64,000 nucleotides of DNA. It comes from Chryseobacterium aahli. GTDB lineage: Bacteria > Bacteroidota > Bacteroidia > Flavobacteriales > Weeksellaceae. The position numbers and the translations under genes were made by a program. Each line of letters opens with the position of its first letter. Position 1 is the first letter of the stretch. Under the pieces are notes generated by a model, which made no database searches, was not told where the DNA came from, and saw only the letters and a program-made list of their open reading frames with translations. Location of the stretch: positions 372,001 to 436,000 of the forward strand of contig NZ_JALDNB010000002.1 of the NCBI RefSeq assembly GCF_022699665.1. Direction: 5' to 3'. Of this stretch, positions 8,230 through 16,774 are shown one piece after another.

Positions 8230-9627
8230 ATGAAAAAAATTCTGCTCATCATATTTCCACTCTTTTTGAGTGGATTTTTATTTTCTCAAAAGAAGCCCGT
8301 CAAAAAACCGAAGCCGATTCCGAAATTCAATTATATTGATGAGTTCAAGAAAATTTCAGATGAAATCATGACCAACGGAACTGCATACGATAATCTTGGC
8401 GAATTGACAAAAGGTGTCGGCCCCCGCTTCAGCGCAACTCCTGGTTATGCAAAAGCCACAGAATGGGCGGAGAAAAACCTTAAAGAAGCCGGTGCAGAAA
8501 ACATTTGGAAACAGGAAGTTAGGGTTCCCATCTGGATCAGGGGCAGAGAATCTCTACAGATTAAAGCCGGAAATGGCGAATGGAAAAATATCCGCATGCT
8601 GTCTTTCGGGAATTCTGAAGGTACGGGTGGGAAGGATATGATCTACGATATTCTTTTGGTGAATGATGTTCAGGAGTTGGTTAATCTTACGAGTGCGCAG
8701 GTAAAAGATAAAATTATTTTCGTCAACTATCCTATCGATCAGAAATTGATCAGCACCGTAGATTCTTATTTGATTGCTGCTAAATCTAAATTGCTTTCCG
8801 CTTCTGTGATCGGTAAAAAAGGAGCAAGAGGTTTAATTATAAGATCACTGACGACTTCTTCAGACGATATTCCTCATGCAAAACAGATTTATTATGAACC
8901 AGAAGATAAAGTGAAAATTCCGGCAGTTACGATTGGAGTAAAATCTGCAGATGAGTTGGAGAAGCTTTTAAAAAAGCAAACAGTCAAAGCAAAATTGAAT
9001 ATGACTGCCGAATCGAAAGGCGAAACCATCAATCATAACATCATCGGAGAAATTCCAGGTAAAAAAGATGCTAAAGTTATTGTTTTGGGAGCTCAGCTCG
9101 ATTCCTGGGATTTTGCGGAAGGAGCTCATGATGACGGTTCGGGTGTTGTTCAGTGTCTGGAAGTTTTAAGAGCATTTAAAGCATTGGGTTACGATAATAA
9201 TCACACAATCAGAGTTGTATTGTATGCAAACAGTGAAAATGGTGGACAAGGCAGAGAAACGTACGCAGCGCAGGTTAAAAAGAAAGAAGAAAAACATATC
9301 ATCGCTTTAGGTTCAGATTCCGGAGGATATTCTCCGAGAGGATTCTCCCTTGATATGTCGCCACAAAGACGCCGCCTGATTTTCCCGTGGAAAGAATATT
9401 TCCTTCCTTACGGAGTGTACGATTTTGACCAGACTTATGCGATTCAGGATATCGCTCCTCTGAAAAAACTGGATATTCCATTAATGGAATTGGTCGTCGA
9501 TACCCAAAGATATTTTGATTACCACCACTCGGAAAAAGATACTTTCGACAAAGTCAACAAAAGAGAATTGCTTTTGGGAGCGGTTGTGATGACGCAGATG
9601 GTTTTTATGATTGATAAAAATTGGTAG
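8230..9627 (+). CDS. Secreted M28-family peptidase paralogue, probably inactive
   Basis: A 465-residue protein with a signal peptide (about residues 1-20, ending LFSQ), an inserted PA-type domain (about 130-250) and an M28 zinc-peptidase fold. It closely resembles the 452-residue paralogue downstream. At the first metal ligand, where the paralogue has GGHLDSW, this protein has GAQLDSW (Q289). Where the paralogue has ANEENG, it has ANSENG (S335), losing the general-base glutamate. Other ligands (HDDGSG, GSDSGG, YHHSEKDT) remain. It is therefore likely a pseudo-peptidase or has altered metal use (inference). Confidence 0.88.
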   Translation: MKKILLIIFPLFLSGFLFSQKKPVKKPKPIPKFNYIDEFKKISDEIMTNGTAYDNLGELTKGVGPRFSATPGYAKATEWAEKNLKEAGAENIWKQEVRVPIWIRGRESLQIKAGNGEWKNIRMLSFGNSEGTGGKDMIYDILLVNDVQELVNLTSAQVKDKIIFVNYPIDQKLISTVDSYLIAAKSKLLSASVIGKKGARGLIIRSLTTSSDDIPHAKQIYYEPEDKVKIPAVTIGVKSADELEKLLKKQTVKAKLNMTAESKGETINHNIIGEIPGKKDAKVIVLGAQLDSWDFAEGAHDDGSGVVQCLEVLRAFKALGYDNNHTIRVVLYANSENGGQGRETYAAQVKKKEEKHIIALGSDSGGYSPRGFSLDMSPQRRRLIFPWKEYFLPYGVYDFDQTYAIQDIAPLKKLDIPLMELVVDTQRYFDYHHSEKDTFDKVNKRELLLGAVVMTQMVFMIDKNW

Positions 9628-9665
9628 TTTAGTAAAATGATAAACTTTCGTAAATATTAATAAAA

Positions 9666-10076
9666 TTGAAAAAAGAAAAATTTTTGTCCCGACGTATAAT
9701 TGCTGGTTTAATAGATTACACAGTGATATTTTTTGTAACATTCACATATATCAAATATTTTGGTGAGGTAAATTCAGAGGGTGAATTTTATGTGAGCGGC
9801 GTAAAAGCACTTCCAGTTTTTATTTTTTGGTTTGTATATAATTGCATTATTGAAGTTTATCTGCAATCAACATTTGGAAATTATTTAGTAAAACTAAAAC
9901 CAGTAGACGAAAAAACTGAGCTGGATATAACTATAAAACAGTCATTTTTAAGACACATTGTTGATCCCATTGACATGTTCTTTTTCGGTTTAGTTGCAAT
10001 AATCATCATTACAAACTCACAAGAAAGTAAAAGATTAGGTGATTTGTTAGCCAAGACTAAAGTTGTAAAAATTTAA
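9666..10076 (+). CDS. RDD-family membrane protein
   Basis: A 136-residue integral membrane protein with RDD-like features. The N-terminus FLSRRIIAGLIDY carries the Arg and Asp positions that name the family, and the C-terminus has RLGDLLAKTKVV. Three hydrophobic segments are visible. The start codon is TTG at 9666; no better in-frame ATG precedes the conserved residues. Some RDD proteins have been described as sodium-proton antiporters, but that cannot be assumed here. It lies between the two M28 paralogues and may have been inserted between duplicated genes. Confidence 0.8.
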   Translation: MKKEKFLSRRIIAGLIDYTVIFFVTFTYIKYFGEVNSEGEFYVSGVKALPVFIFWFVYNCIIEVYLQSTFGNYLVKLKPVDEKTELDITIKQSFLRHIVDPIDMFFFGLVAIIIITNSQESKRLGDLLAKTKVVKI

Positions 10077-10133
10077 TGATCATTTTAAATTAATATTTTA
10101 ATAAAAGAATTCATTTTTCTCGCCATCAATATC

Positions 10134-11492
10134 ATGAAAAAACTTGTAGCAACAATTATTCTACTTCTAAGCCTAAACTTATTCTCTCAATCCAAAGAAG
10201 ACTCTATCCAATTCAACAGAATCTCAACCGAGATTTTAAATAAAGGAAAAGCTTACAATGAACTTAGAGATTTAACGAAAAACATCGGTCATCGTTTAAG
10301 CGGTTCCGAGGCGTATGAAAAATCGGTTCAGTGGGCGGCGCAGAAACTTCGTGATGCCGGAGCAGATAAAGTATGGCTTCAGGAAGTGATGATCCCCGTT
10401 TGGGAAAGAGGAAATGAATCTTTACATATCAAAACTAACAGCGGAAAATGGACAAAACTCAAAATGCTTTCGTTAGGAAATTCTGAAGGTACCAAAGGAA
10501 AAGATGTTTCGGGAGAGATCATTATGGTAAAATCTTTTGCTGAATACGAAAAACTTCCTGCCGAAAAGGTAAAAGACAAGATTGTTTTCTTCAACTACCC
10601 TTTCAGTCAGTCGTACATCGAAACGTTTAAAGGATACAGCGATGCATCTGCATACCGTTCAACTGCCGCAATGTTGACCGCACAAAAAGGTGGAAAGTTT
10701 GCCATCGTGAGATCGTTGTCATCCGCTTTTGACGACGTTCCACATACCGGAGCGATGAGATATAAAGATGATGTTGCAAAAATCCCTGCAGTGGCGATTG
10801 GAAATACTACAGCCGACGAACTCGAAAACCTTTTAAAATTACAAAAGATCATCGCAAAACTCAACTCAAATTGTGGGATGAAAGGCGAAAAACTTTCTCA
10901 TTCTGTCATCGGAGAATTGACAGGTAAAAAAGATAAGAGCGTCATTGTTGTGGGCGGACATTTAGATTCGTGGGATGTAGGCGAAGGTGCACATGACGAC
11001 GGAGCAGGAATCGTTCAAAGCATTGAAGTTTTAAGAACATTTAAAAATTTAGGCATCAAAAATAATCATACTATAAGAGTTGTCTGCTTTGCCAACGAAG
11101 AAAATGGTGTAAAAGGCGGAATACAATATGGAAAAACAGCAAAAGAAACCGGAGAAAAACATCTTTTCGCTTTAGAGTCTGATGCAGGTGGATTTTCTCC
11201 GAGAGGTGTAGCCCTTGACATGGATGATAATAAAAGAAACGAGATCAAAAGTTGGTCGCCTTTGTTTTTACCGTATGGCGCTTACGATTTTGAAGGCAGA
11301 TATTCCGGGACGGATATTTATCCGTTGAAAGATATGGGAGTTCCTACAGCTGAATTGGTTCCCGATTCTCAAAGGTATTTTGATATTCACCACACTGAAG
11401 AAGATACTTTTGAAAAAGTGAACCGCAGAGAATTGTTGCTTGGTGCGACGGTGATGACGCAGATGATTTACATGATTGATAAGAATTGGTAG
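10134..11492 (+). CDS. Secreted M28-family metallopeptidase
   Basis: A 452-residue secreted aminopeptidase or carboxypeptidase-like enzyme of peptidase family M28. It has a signal peptide (MKKLVATIILLLSLNLFSQ), a PA-like insert and a complete zinc site: H276 in GGHLDSW, the Asp in HDDGAG, E322/E323 in ANEENG (general base and ligand), the Asp in ESDAGG and the His in DIHHTEEDT. It is a paralogue of the gene at 8230, whose site is damaged. The stop codon directly abuts the next ORF. Substrate specificity cannot be read from sequence. Confidence 0.92.
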   Translation: MKKLVATIILLLSLNLFSQSKEDSIQFNRISTEILNKGKAYNELRDLTKNIGHRLSGSEAYEKSVQWAAQKLRDAGADKVWLQEVMIPVWERGNESLHIKTNSGKWTKLKMLSLGNSEGTKGKDVSGEIIMVKSFAEYEKLPAEKVKDKIVFFNYPFSQSYIETFKGYSDASAYRSTAAMLTAQKGGKFAIVRSLSSAFDDVPHTGAMRYKDDVAKIPAVAIGNTTADELENLLKLQKIIAKLNSNCGMKGEKLSHSVIGELTGKKDKSVIVVGGHLDSWDVGEGAHDDGAGIVQSIEVLRTFKNLGIKNNHTIRVVCFANEENGVKGGIQYGKTAKETGEKHLFALESDAGGFSPRGVALDMDDNKRNEIKSWSPLFLPYGAYDFEGRYSGTDIYPLKDMGVPTAELVPDSQRYFDIHHTEEDTFEKVNRRELLLGATVMTQMIYMIDKNW

Positions 11493-11984
11493 ATGAAATT
11501 GCAATCATATGAAAACATTTTATTTTTTAATCTTTATTCCTTCAGTGCAATATTTAATGCTCAGGAAAAGATTTTCGGTGAATATAAAAACGAGTTTGAT
11601 GAAAGATTAATTTTAAATTCAGATCATACATTTGAATATTTCTGGAATTTCGATCTTGCATCAAGCTGGAATATTGGTACATGGAAAATTGAAGGTGGTA
11701 AGTATATTTATTTAAAGTTAAATGAAATAAAAGATACTTTAAAATCAGAAAACAAAGTTGAAATAGTTTTATCTTCAGATAAAATATCAAATGAGATAAC
11801 CAATAATGAATATGTATTAAATGTAATTTCAGGTGGAGGTCAGAGTCGGAATTTACCTCCAAAGAAGCTCTTCTTTAAAGATAATAAACTATTTACTTTT
11901 TCTAAAATAGGAAAAATCCAGAACAAAAAAATAAAATCACTAATGAACCCAATGATTAATTCAAAACCTTGGTTCGAGAAATAG
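11493..11984 (+). CDS. Lipocalin-like secreted protein, N-terminus possibly frameshifted
   Basis: A 163-residue hypothetical protein. The mature part (EKIFGEYKNEFDERLILNSD, then FEYFWNFDLASSWNIGTWKI) looks like the small beta-barrel lipocalin-like proteins of Bacteroidota. The annotated start abuts the upstream stop but gives a poor signal peptide. Another ATG at 11509, in a different frame, encodes MKTFYFLIFI, a textbook signal start. One additional base near 11539-11540 would join it to FSAIFNAQ and give a perfect secretion signal. A one-base deletion or sequencing error is likely. Confidence 0.55.
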   Translation: MKLQSYENILFFNLYSFSAIFNAQEKIFGEYKNEFDERLILNSDHTFEYFWNFDLASSWNIGTWKIEGGKYIYLKLNEIKDTLKSENKVEIVLSSDKISNEITNNEYVLNVISGGGQSRNLPPKKLFFKDNKLFTFSKIGKIQNKKIKSLMNPMINSKPWFEK

Positions 11985-12061
11985 TTAGTCATAATCACAA
12001 AGATTCTCGATACGGTTTTATTCAAAAACCTACTCGAATTGACGACAGTCAAAAGATGATA

Positions 12062-13228
12062 TCAATTCAAATATTCCTTCTTATCAACTGTAAAATCCAG
12101 AATCTTACCATCCCTTTTTACTTTTACTTTAACAGAGTTAGTATTCTTTTCAACTCTGTTTAAGAGATATTCACACGAAGATTCATTATTTAAATTTTCA
12201 AAACTGGTATCGTTGATACTTACAATTTCATCATTAATCTTGATAGGGAAATCTTTCTCCGGAAACACCAAAACTACCCTAGCTTTAAGATCGATAAAGC
12301 GGTAAGCAAAACCAAAAGATTCCATTTTTGAAGGTGTATTTTTAATGCGGTGTAGATAAACTTTATGATTTTGCCAGTCAATAACAAATTTGAATTTCTT
12401 CAGAAACTCATTTCCAAGAAGGCTTGAACTTCCTGTCATTACAATTTCATTTTGGAATTTTTGATCTGCCAATTCTAATTCTTTAGGTCTGAAATAATAC
12501 GAAGCAACCGGTTTTCCGGCTCCATAAGCGCCTACAGAGTTCATACCAAATGTTTCTAAATATTTTACATTGGTATTTTTAGGATCAAAATTGTTATCCG
12601 AAATCTTAATACCTCCGGTAAATCCGGTATCAAAAGTCATATTAATTTTCTTATCTAAAATCTTAGATTCTATAATCGGTGTTTTCTGAAGTTTTGTATT
12701 AAAATTAAAAACCGTTGCATAATCTACCGTCGAAAATTGTTTTAAATCTGTTGCAGCCTCCAACAGGTTTTCGGAATAATTGATTCTCCAAAATAGCTTT
12801 GCCATTTGGTTTGCACCAATAATACCGTCAATTTTCAGACATCCAAATTCATGACCTTGAAGATCCATCACCATTGCACCAATATTTTTAAAAACAATCT
12901 GGTCAATGGTCATTTCGGGCAATAGGGTAAAAATCTGTTCTTGTTTATTTTTCTGTGAATCTCCTACTTTGCTTTTATGCTTTTTCTTAAGATTCATTTC
13001 GTTATAAACTGAGTGAGAAATCACTGTCGGTGCACCGGTATCAAATAAAAACTGATAAGGCTTCCCATTGATGGTTACTTTCACTAGAGGCAATTCATTT
13101 TCAAAAGTGAGATTAATCTTCTCTACAGAATTTTTAAGCACTGCTTCCCCGCTTTCGAAAAACCTTTTTCCCTGTGCAGAAGCCGTTGTGAAGTAGAATA
13201 TCAAAAACAAGAATAAACTTTTCTTCAT
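12062..13228 (-). CDS. Secreted retropepsin-like aspartyl protease with PDZ domain
   Basis: A 388-residue secreted protein with a signal peptide (MKKSLFLFLIFYFTTASAQG). It has two aspartyl-protease halves, each with the catalytic triplet: FLFDTGAPTVIS (about residue 65) and MTFDTGFTGGIKIS (about residue 200), as in pepsin-like or clan AA bacterial proteases. The C-terminal 90 residues fit a PDZ domain (VFPEKDFPIKINDEIVSIND). It faces the lipocalin-like gene convergently, with a small hairpin near 12016-12033 between them. The substrate is unknown. Confidence 0.85.
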   Translation of the reverse strand: MKKSLFLFLIFYFTTASAQGKRFFESGEAVLKNSVEKINLTFENELPLVKVTINGKPYQFLFDTGAPTVISHSVYNEMNLKKKHKSKVGDSQKNKQEQIFTLLPEMTIDQIVFKNIGAMVMDLQGHEFGCLKIDGIIGANQMAKLFWRINYSENLLEAATDLKQFSTVDYATVFNFNTKLQKTPIIESKILDKKINMTFDTGFTGGIKISDNNFDPKNTNVKYLETFGMNSVGAYGAGKPVASYYFRPKELELADQKFQNEIVMTGSSSLLGNEFLKKFKFVIDWQNHKVYLHRIKNTPSKMESFGFAYRFIDLKARVVLVFPEKDFPIKINDEIVSINDTSFENLNNESSCEYLLNRVEKNTNSVKVKVKRDGKILDFTVDKKEYLN

Positions 13229-13287
13229 GTTGGTAATTTATACTAAAATAGAGATTTTTTTTGTAATATTTATTTGATTTATCAAAC

Positions 13288-13455
13288 GTGATAACTTCGG
13301 AAAGGAAGCTGACAAGATAGTAGAGACATCTTACTGCTTCAGAATGCCATATTGTCAACTCGGAATGCCACCTTACAAATTCGGAATATCATCTTGCTAC
13401 TTCGGAATAATAACTTGTTACCTCGGAACAATATCTTACATTTTAAAATGAGAAC
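13288..13455. repeat. 21-bp degenerate tandem repeat, eight units
   Basis: Consecutive 21-mers start at 13288, 13309, 13330, 13351, 13372, 13393, 13414 and 13435. The central units fit the consensus CTTRCTACTTCGGAATRHCA plus T, with the core TCGGAAT the best kept. The second and last units are strongly diverged. The array lies in the 364-base gap between two minus-strand secreted-protein genes. The unit length is three heptamers. No complete gene is seen in the gap; a minus-strand frame crosses the array but has no coding character. Confidence 0.75.
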
Positions 13456-13592
13456 TACCGAGAAAGGAACATTTTTTAAAAGATATTAATTAATTATATC
13501 AATCTCGTTTAGTAATTTGCCATTTGATAAAATTGAACAAATGAAATTTAGCAGCTTCTTTTTCTATTAACACAATTAAAGTATTAATCACT

Positions 13593-14171
13593 TTAAATCT
13601 TATCCAAAATCTTCTTTGGAAGGATCTTCTTCATTTGAGACTTATATTCTTTCTCGGCTAATACAAGTTTCCATGATTTTTTATCTTTCGAAATGACAAC
13701 CGCTTTCATCGGCGCATTGATAATATAAGAACCTTCTTTTGCGAGATACTTTACACTACCCTTTCCGTATTTTGCAATCAGCATTTCTCCGATCTTATTT
13801 TTCATCTCATCGCTCATGGAGCTGACATCGCCTTTCAGTTTTAAATAATAACTGGTCAAAGAAAAATATTCACCATCGATGAGTTCGGGTTTTCCGACGG
13901 AGGCAAATTTCATATCCTGCACATCAATCTTTACAAATGGATTATTGTAAGTCATATTCAGAAGCTGGGTAACCTGATCTTTGGGAACGACTGTGAAAAA
14001 TTTAGGATAAATACAGCTGACGGTCTGGTCTAATTTTTTGTATTTAATCGTGTTGGCGAAGTAAACTACAGACTTTCTGATTGCCTGATTATCGGCGTTC
14101 ACCTTTGTCTGACCAAAAGAAATGTAAGAAAATATAATGAATATTAATGTAAGAAGTCTTGTCTTGTACAT
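13593..14171 (-). CDS. Secreted hypothetical protein
   Basis: A 192-residue protein with an N-terminal signal peptide (MYKTRLLTLIFIIFSYISFGQ). The mature domain, with YFANTIKYKKLDQTVSCIYP and FVKIDVQDMKFASVGKPELI, looks like an alpha-beta NTF2-like or similar small fold, but I cannot name a family. The tail is very basic (KEYKSQMKKILPKKILDKI). It is likely periplasmic. It stands alone between the 21-bp repeat array and the divergent ABC transporter gene. Confidence 0.7.
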   Translation of the reverse strand: MYKTRLLTLIFIIFSYISFGQTKVNADNQAIRKSVVYFANTIKYKKLDQTVSCIYPKFFTVVPKDQVTQLLNMTYNNPFVKIDVQDMKFASVGKPELIDGEYFSLTSYYLKLKGDVSSMSDEMKNKIGEMLIAKYGKGSVKYLAKEGSYIINAPMKAVVISKDKKSWKLVLAEKEYKSQMKKILPKKILDKI

Positions 14172-14308
14172 GATGATTTTTAAAGATTGATCGATGAATT
14201 TTATCCTGTAATCAGGTTTTCAAATATATGTAATTTTAAAACTTAAATTCTCATAATTCTTATGCACTAAATCTATTTTTATACCATATGCTATCCGATT
14301 TATATCTG

Positions 14309-14316
14309 TAATTTTG
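14309..14316 (+). promoter_or_regulatory. Putative -7 box of the ABC transporter gene
   Basis: TAATTTTG matches TAnnTTTG, 19 bases before the ATG at 14336. Confidence 0.5.
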
Positions 14317-14335
14317 CAGGCAGTTATTTTTAAGA

Positions 14336-16138
14336 ATGAAAACATTATTACGTTATTTAAAACCTCACAAGTGGTTGATGATTTTGTCATTGGTTTTGGC
14401 GACCATCAATCAGGTTTTTTCTTTATTCAGTCCGGCAATTACGGGAAACATTCTCGATCAATTGGTGACGCATCCCAATCATTTTGATAAAGAAAAGGTC
14501 GTATCTAGAAGCTTAGATGAATATTTATACGGAACCGATATCTATCACGGAGCATTTTACTTTTTAGGATTACTGATAGGAACTGCGATGATCAGCAGAA
14601 TTGCTAAAGCTTTTCAGGATTATGTAGTGAATGTGATTACGCAAAAGTTTGGGGCTAATATTTTCACAGACGGTTTGCAGCATTCGATGGCATTGCCTTA
14701 TCAGGAATTCGAAGACCAAAGAAGTGGTGAAACGCTTTCTATCTTAACCAAAGTAAGAGAAGACTCTGTGAAGTTCATTACCAATTTCATCAATATCTTC
14801 TTTGGAATTTTGGTAAGTATTATTTTCGTTTCAGTATATGCCATTCGTCTGCACTGGTCGATTATGCCGGTGTATGTAGTGGGAATTTTCCTGATTGCTT
14901 TTATCACCAATTTATTAAGTAAAAGAATTAAAAATATTCAGAAAACAATCGTTACTGAAACTACAGGATTGGCTGGGAGCACCACCGAAAGTCTTCGTAA
15001 TATTGAGATTGTAAAGAGTTTAGGGTTAACGAAACAGGAAGTAAAACGTCTGAATAATAATACTTATAAAATCTTAGGGCTCGAACTTAAAAAGGTGAAA
15101 AGTATCCGTTCTTTAAGTTTTATTCAGGGGACGATGGTGAATTTTCTGCAACAGTTGATTACCCTTACTTTATTGTATTTAATATTTAAAAATGTTGTTA
15201 CTCCGGGGCAATATTTATCATTGATGTTCTACGGGTTCTTTATTTTTGGACCAATGCAGGAAATCGGAAATATCATTATCTCCTATCGTGAAGCTGAAGC
15301 ATCGCTGCATAACTTCGATAATCTAATGAAAAAGCAGGTGGAGGAAAAACCTCATACACCAAAACAGATTGGTGCGGTTCAGAAATTAGATTTTAATCAT
15401 GTTTCTTTTCAACATCAGAGTGCTTCTTATAAAGCATTGAATGATATTTCATTTGAAGTTAAAAACGGAGAAACTATTGCTTTTGTTGGCCCAAGTGGCT
15501 CAGGAAAAAGTACGTTGGTAAAATTATTAGTCGGATTATACAGACCGAAAGAAGGTTCAATTTTTTATAATGGAATTAATGGGAAAGAGTTTGATTTTGA
15601 CGAATTGAGAAATCAGATTGGTTTTGTAACACAGGATACACAGCTTTTTGCAGGAACAATCAAAGAAAATCTATTGTTCGTCAATCCGAATGCTACTGAT
15701 GAAGATCTAGATTTAGCTTTAAATAAATCAAGTGCTAAAACATTAATTGAAAGAGCCGAAAATGGAATTGACACTGTCATCGGCGAAGGCGGACTGAAAC
15801 TGAGTGGTGGTGAAAAGCAAAGAATTGCAATTGCCAGAGCTTTATTAAGAAAACCTAATTTATTGATTTTTGATGAAGCAACTTCTGCTTTAGACAGCAT
15901 TACAGAAGAGGAAATCACTTCTACCATCAAAGAAATTTCTGAAGAAAAAGAGCAAATTACTGTATTGATTGCCCACCGATTGAGCACAATTATGCACGCA
16001 GACCGAATTTATGTTTTGGAACGTGGGAAAGTAATTGAAACAGGTTCACACGAGAATCTTTTGGATTTAAAAGGATTATATTATGCGATGTGGAGGCAAC
16101 AAATTGGGGAAAGGAAGGTAATTAAACCGGGAGTTTAA
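14336..16138 (+). CDS. ABC exporter, fused permease and ATPase (lipid A/multidrug type)
   Basis: A 600-residue half-transporter of the type-1 exporter (MsbA/MDR) family that works as a homodimer in the inner membrane. Residues 1-310 hold six transmembrane helices. The ATPase (about 345-590) shows Walker A GPSGSGKST, Q-loop VTQDTQLF, signature LSGGEKQRIAIARAL, Walker B LLIFDEATSALD and the H-loop IAHRLST. The loop around residues 50-65 is slightly long. It is a single gene with its own promoter. The substrate could be lipid, peptide or drug; sequence alone does not decide. Confidence 0.92.
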   Translation: MKTLLRYLKPHKWLMILSLVLATINQVFSLFSPAITGNILDQLVTHPNHFDKEKVVSRSLDEYLYGTDIYHGAFYFLGLLIGTAMISRIAKAFQDYVVNVITQKFGANIFTDGLQHSMALPYQEFEDQRSGETLSILTKVREDSVKFITNFINIFFGILVSIIFVSVYAIRLHWSIMPVYVVGIFLIAFITNLLSKRIKNIQKTIVTETTGLAGSTTESLRNIEIVKSLGLTKQEVKRLNNNTYKILGLELKKVKSIRSLSFIQGTMVNFLQQLITLTLLYLIFKNVVTPGQYLSLMFYGFFIFGPMQEIGNIIISYREAEASLHNFDNLMKKQVEEKPHTPKQIGAVQKLDFNHVSFQHQSASYKALNDISFEVKNGETIAFVGPSGSGKSTLVKLLVGLYRPKEGSIFYNGINGKEFDFDELRNQIGFVTQDTQLFAGTIKENLLFVNPNATDEDLDLALNKSSAKTLIERAENGIDTVIGEGGLKLSGGEKQRIAIARALLRKPNLLIFDEATSALDSITEEEITSTIKEISEEKEQITVLIAHRLSTIMHADRIYVLERGKVIETGSHENLLDLKGLYYAMWRQQIGERKVIKPGV

Positions 16139-16180
16139 ATAGAATCAGATATTTATATACTAAATTTTCACAAAATGCTG

Positions 16181-16188
16181 TAAATTTG
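16181..16188 (+). promoter_or_regulatory. Putative -7 box of the toxin-antitoxin pair
   Basis: TAAATTTG matches TAnnTTTG and lies 18 bases before the antitoxin start at 16207. Confidence 0.45.
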
Positions 16189-16206
16189 ATTTAAATAATA
16201 TTGTAA

Positions 16207-16449
16207 ATGGGAACCTCTGAACTACAAATTAAATTGGATATTATTAACAAAATAACAGAGCTCAAAGACGTTAGAATTATTAAGCAACTTCAACGATTTC
16301 TGGATTTTGAATTAGATAAAGAGATTTATCAATTAAGTGAAGAGCAATCAAGCAGAATAGAAGAGGCTAGAAAAGAATATGCTCAATCTAAAATTTTAAC
16401 TGAAGAAGAAGCAAATCAAGAAATTGAACAATGGCTAAACGAAAAATAG
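16207..16449 (+). CDS. Antitoxin of a ParE/RelE-type toxin-antitoxin pair
   Basis: An 80-residue, strongly acidic helical protein. Its tail LSEEQSSRIEEARKEYAQSK followed by an EEEANQEIEQWLNEK-type end is the pattern seen in Bacteroidota antitoxins that pair with ParE-like toxins. The toxin gene starts inside the last codons of this gene (19-base overlap), which supports coupled translation. The N-terminus presumably dimerises and may bind the promoter, but no clear ribbon-helix-helix is visible. Confidence 0.8.
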   Translation: MGTSELQIKLDIINKITELKDVRIIKQLQRFLDFELDKEIYQLSEEQSSRIEEARKEYAQSKILTEEEANQEIEQWLNEK

Positions 16450-16715
16450 TTTGGACTAAAAAAGCTAATTTCGAAAGACAAGAAATTCTAGGTTATTGGT
16501 ATAACAGAAATAAGTCAATCAGATTCAGCAAAAAATTAAACGGTTTATTTCTTGAATCAATAAAACAATTGGTTACATATCCAAATTTAGGACGAAAAAC
16601 AAGTGAAGAAAATACTTATGTAATTATTGTCAGAAACTATCTTTTATTTTATGAATATAACGAAACTCAAATTATTATTCAATCAATTTGGGATGGTAGA
16701 AGAAATGAAAAATAA
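16431..16715 (+). CDS. RelE/ParE-family toxin
   Basis: A 94-residue basic protein of the RelE/ParE superfamily. It begins IVWTKKANFERQEILGYWYN, has the central FSKKLNGLFLESIKQLVTYPNLGRKT and ends with VRNYLLFYEYNETQIIIQSIWDGRR. This ParE-like pattern usually targets gyrase, whereas RelE cuts mRNA; which applies here is not decided. The start codon overlaps the antitoxin gene. It is a chromosomal addiction module between unrelated genes and is terminated by a strong hairpin. Confidence 0.87.
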   Translation: MAKRKIVWTKKANFERQEILGYWYNRNKSIRFSKKLNGLFLESIKQLVTYPNLGRKTSEENTYVIIVRNYLLFYEYNETQIIIQSIWDGRRNEK

Positions 16716-16730
16716 AAATCACAAAACAAT

Positions 16731-16758
16731 AAAAGCCGCCTCGCAAGAGACGGCTTTT
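16731..16758. terminator. Bidirectional terminator between toxin and prolyl isomerase
   Basis: The stem AAAAGCCG-C-CTC / GAG-A-CGGCTTTT with a short GCAA loop has an A-run on one side and a T-run on the other. It serves the toxin gene (+) and the convergent isomerase gene (-). Confidence 0.85.
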
Positions 16759-16774
16759 ATTATATCAAATTCTA

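Noticed and set aside
11998..12055. Hairpin-containing stretch between two convergent genes as a mobile element
   Set aside because: Only a short GGTTTT-ATTC-AAAAACC hairpin is visible; no second copy in the window and no target duplication.
13134..13358. 74-codon minus-strand frame across the start of the aspartyl protease gene
   Set aside because: It overlaps a well-supported gene and the 21-bp repeat array; best explained as an accidental frame.
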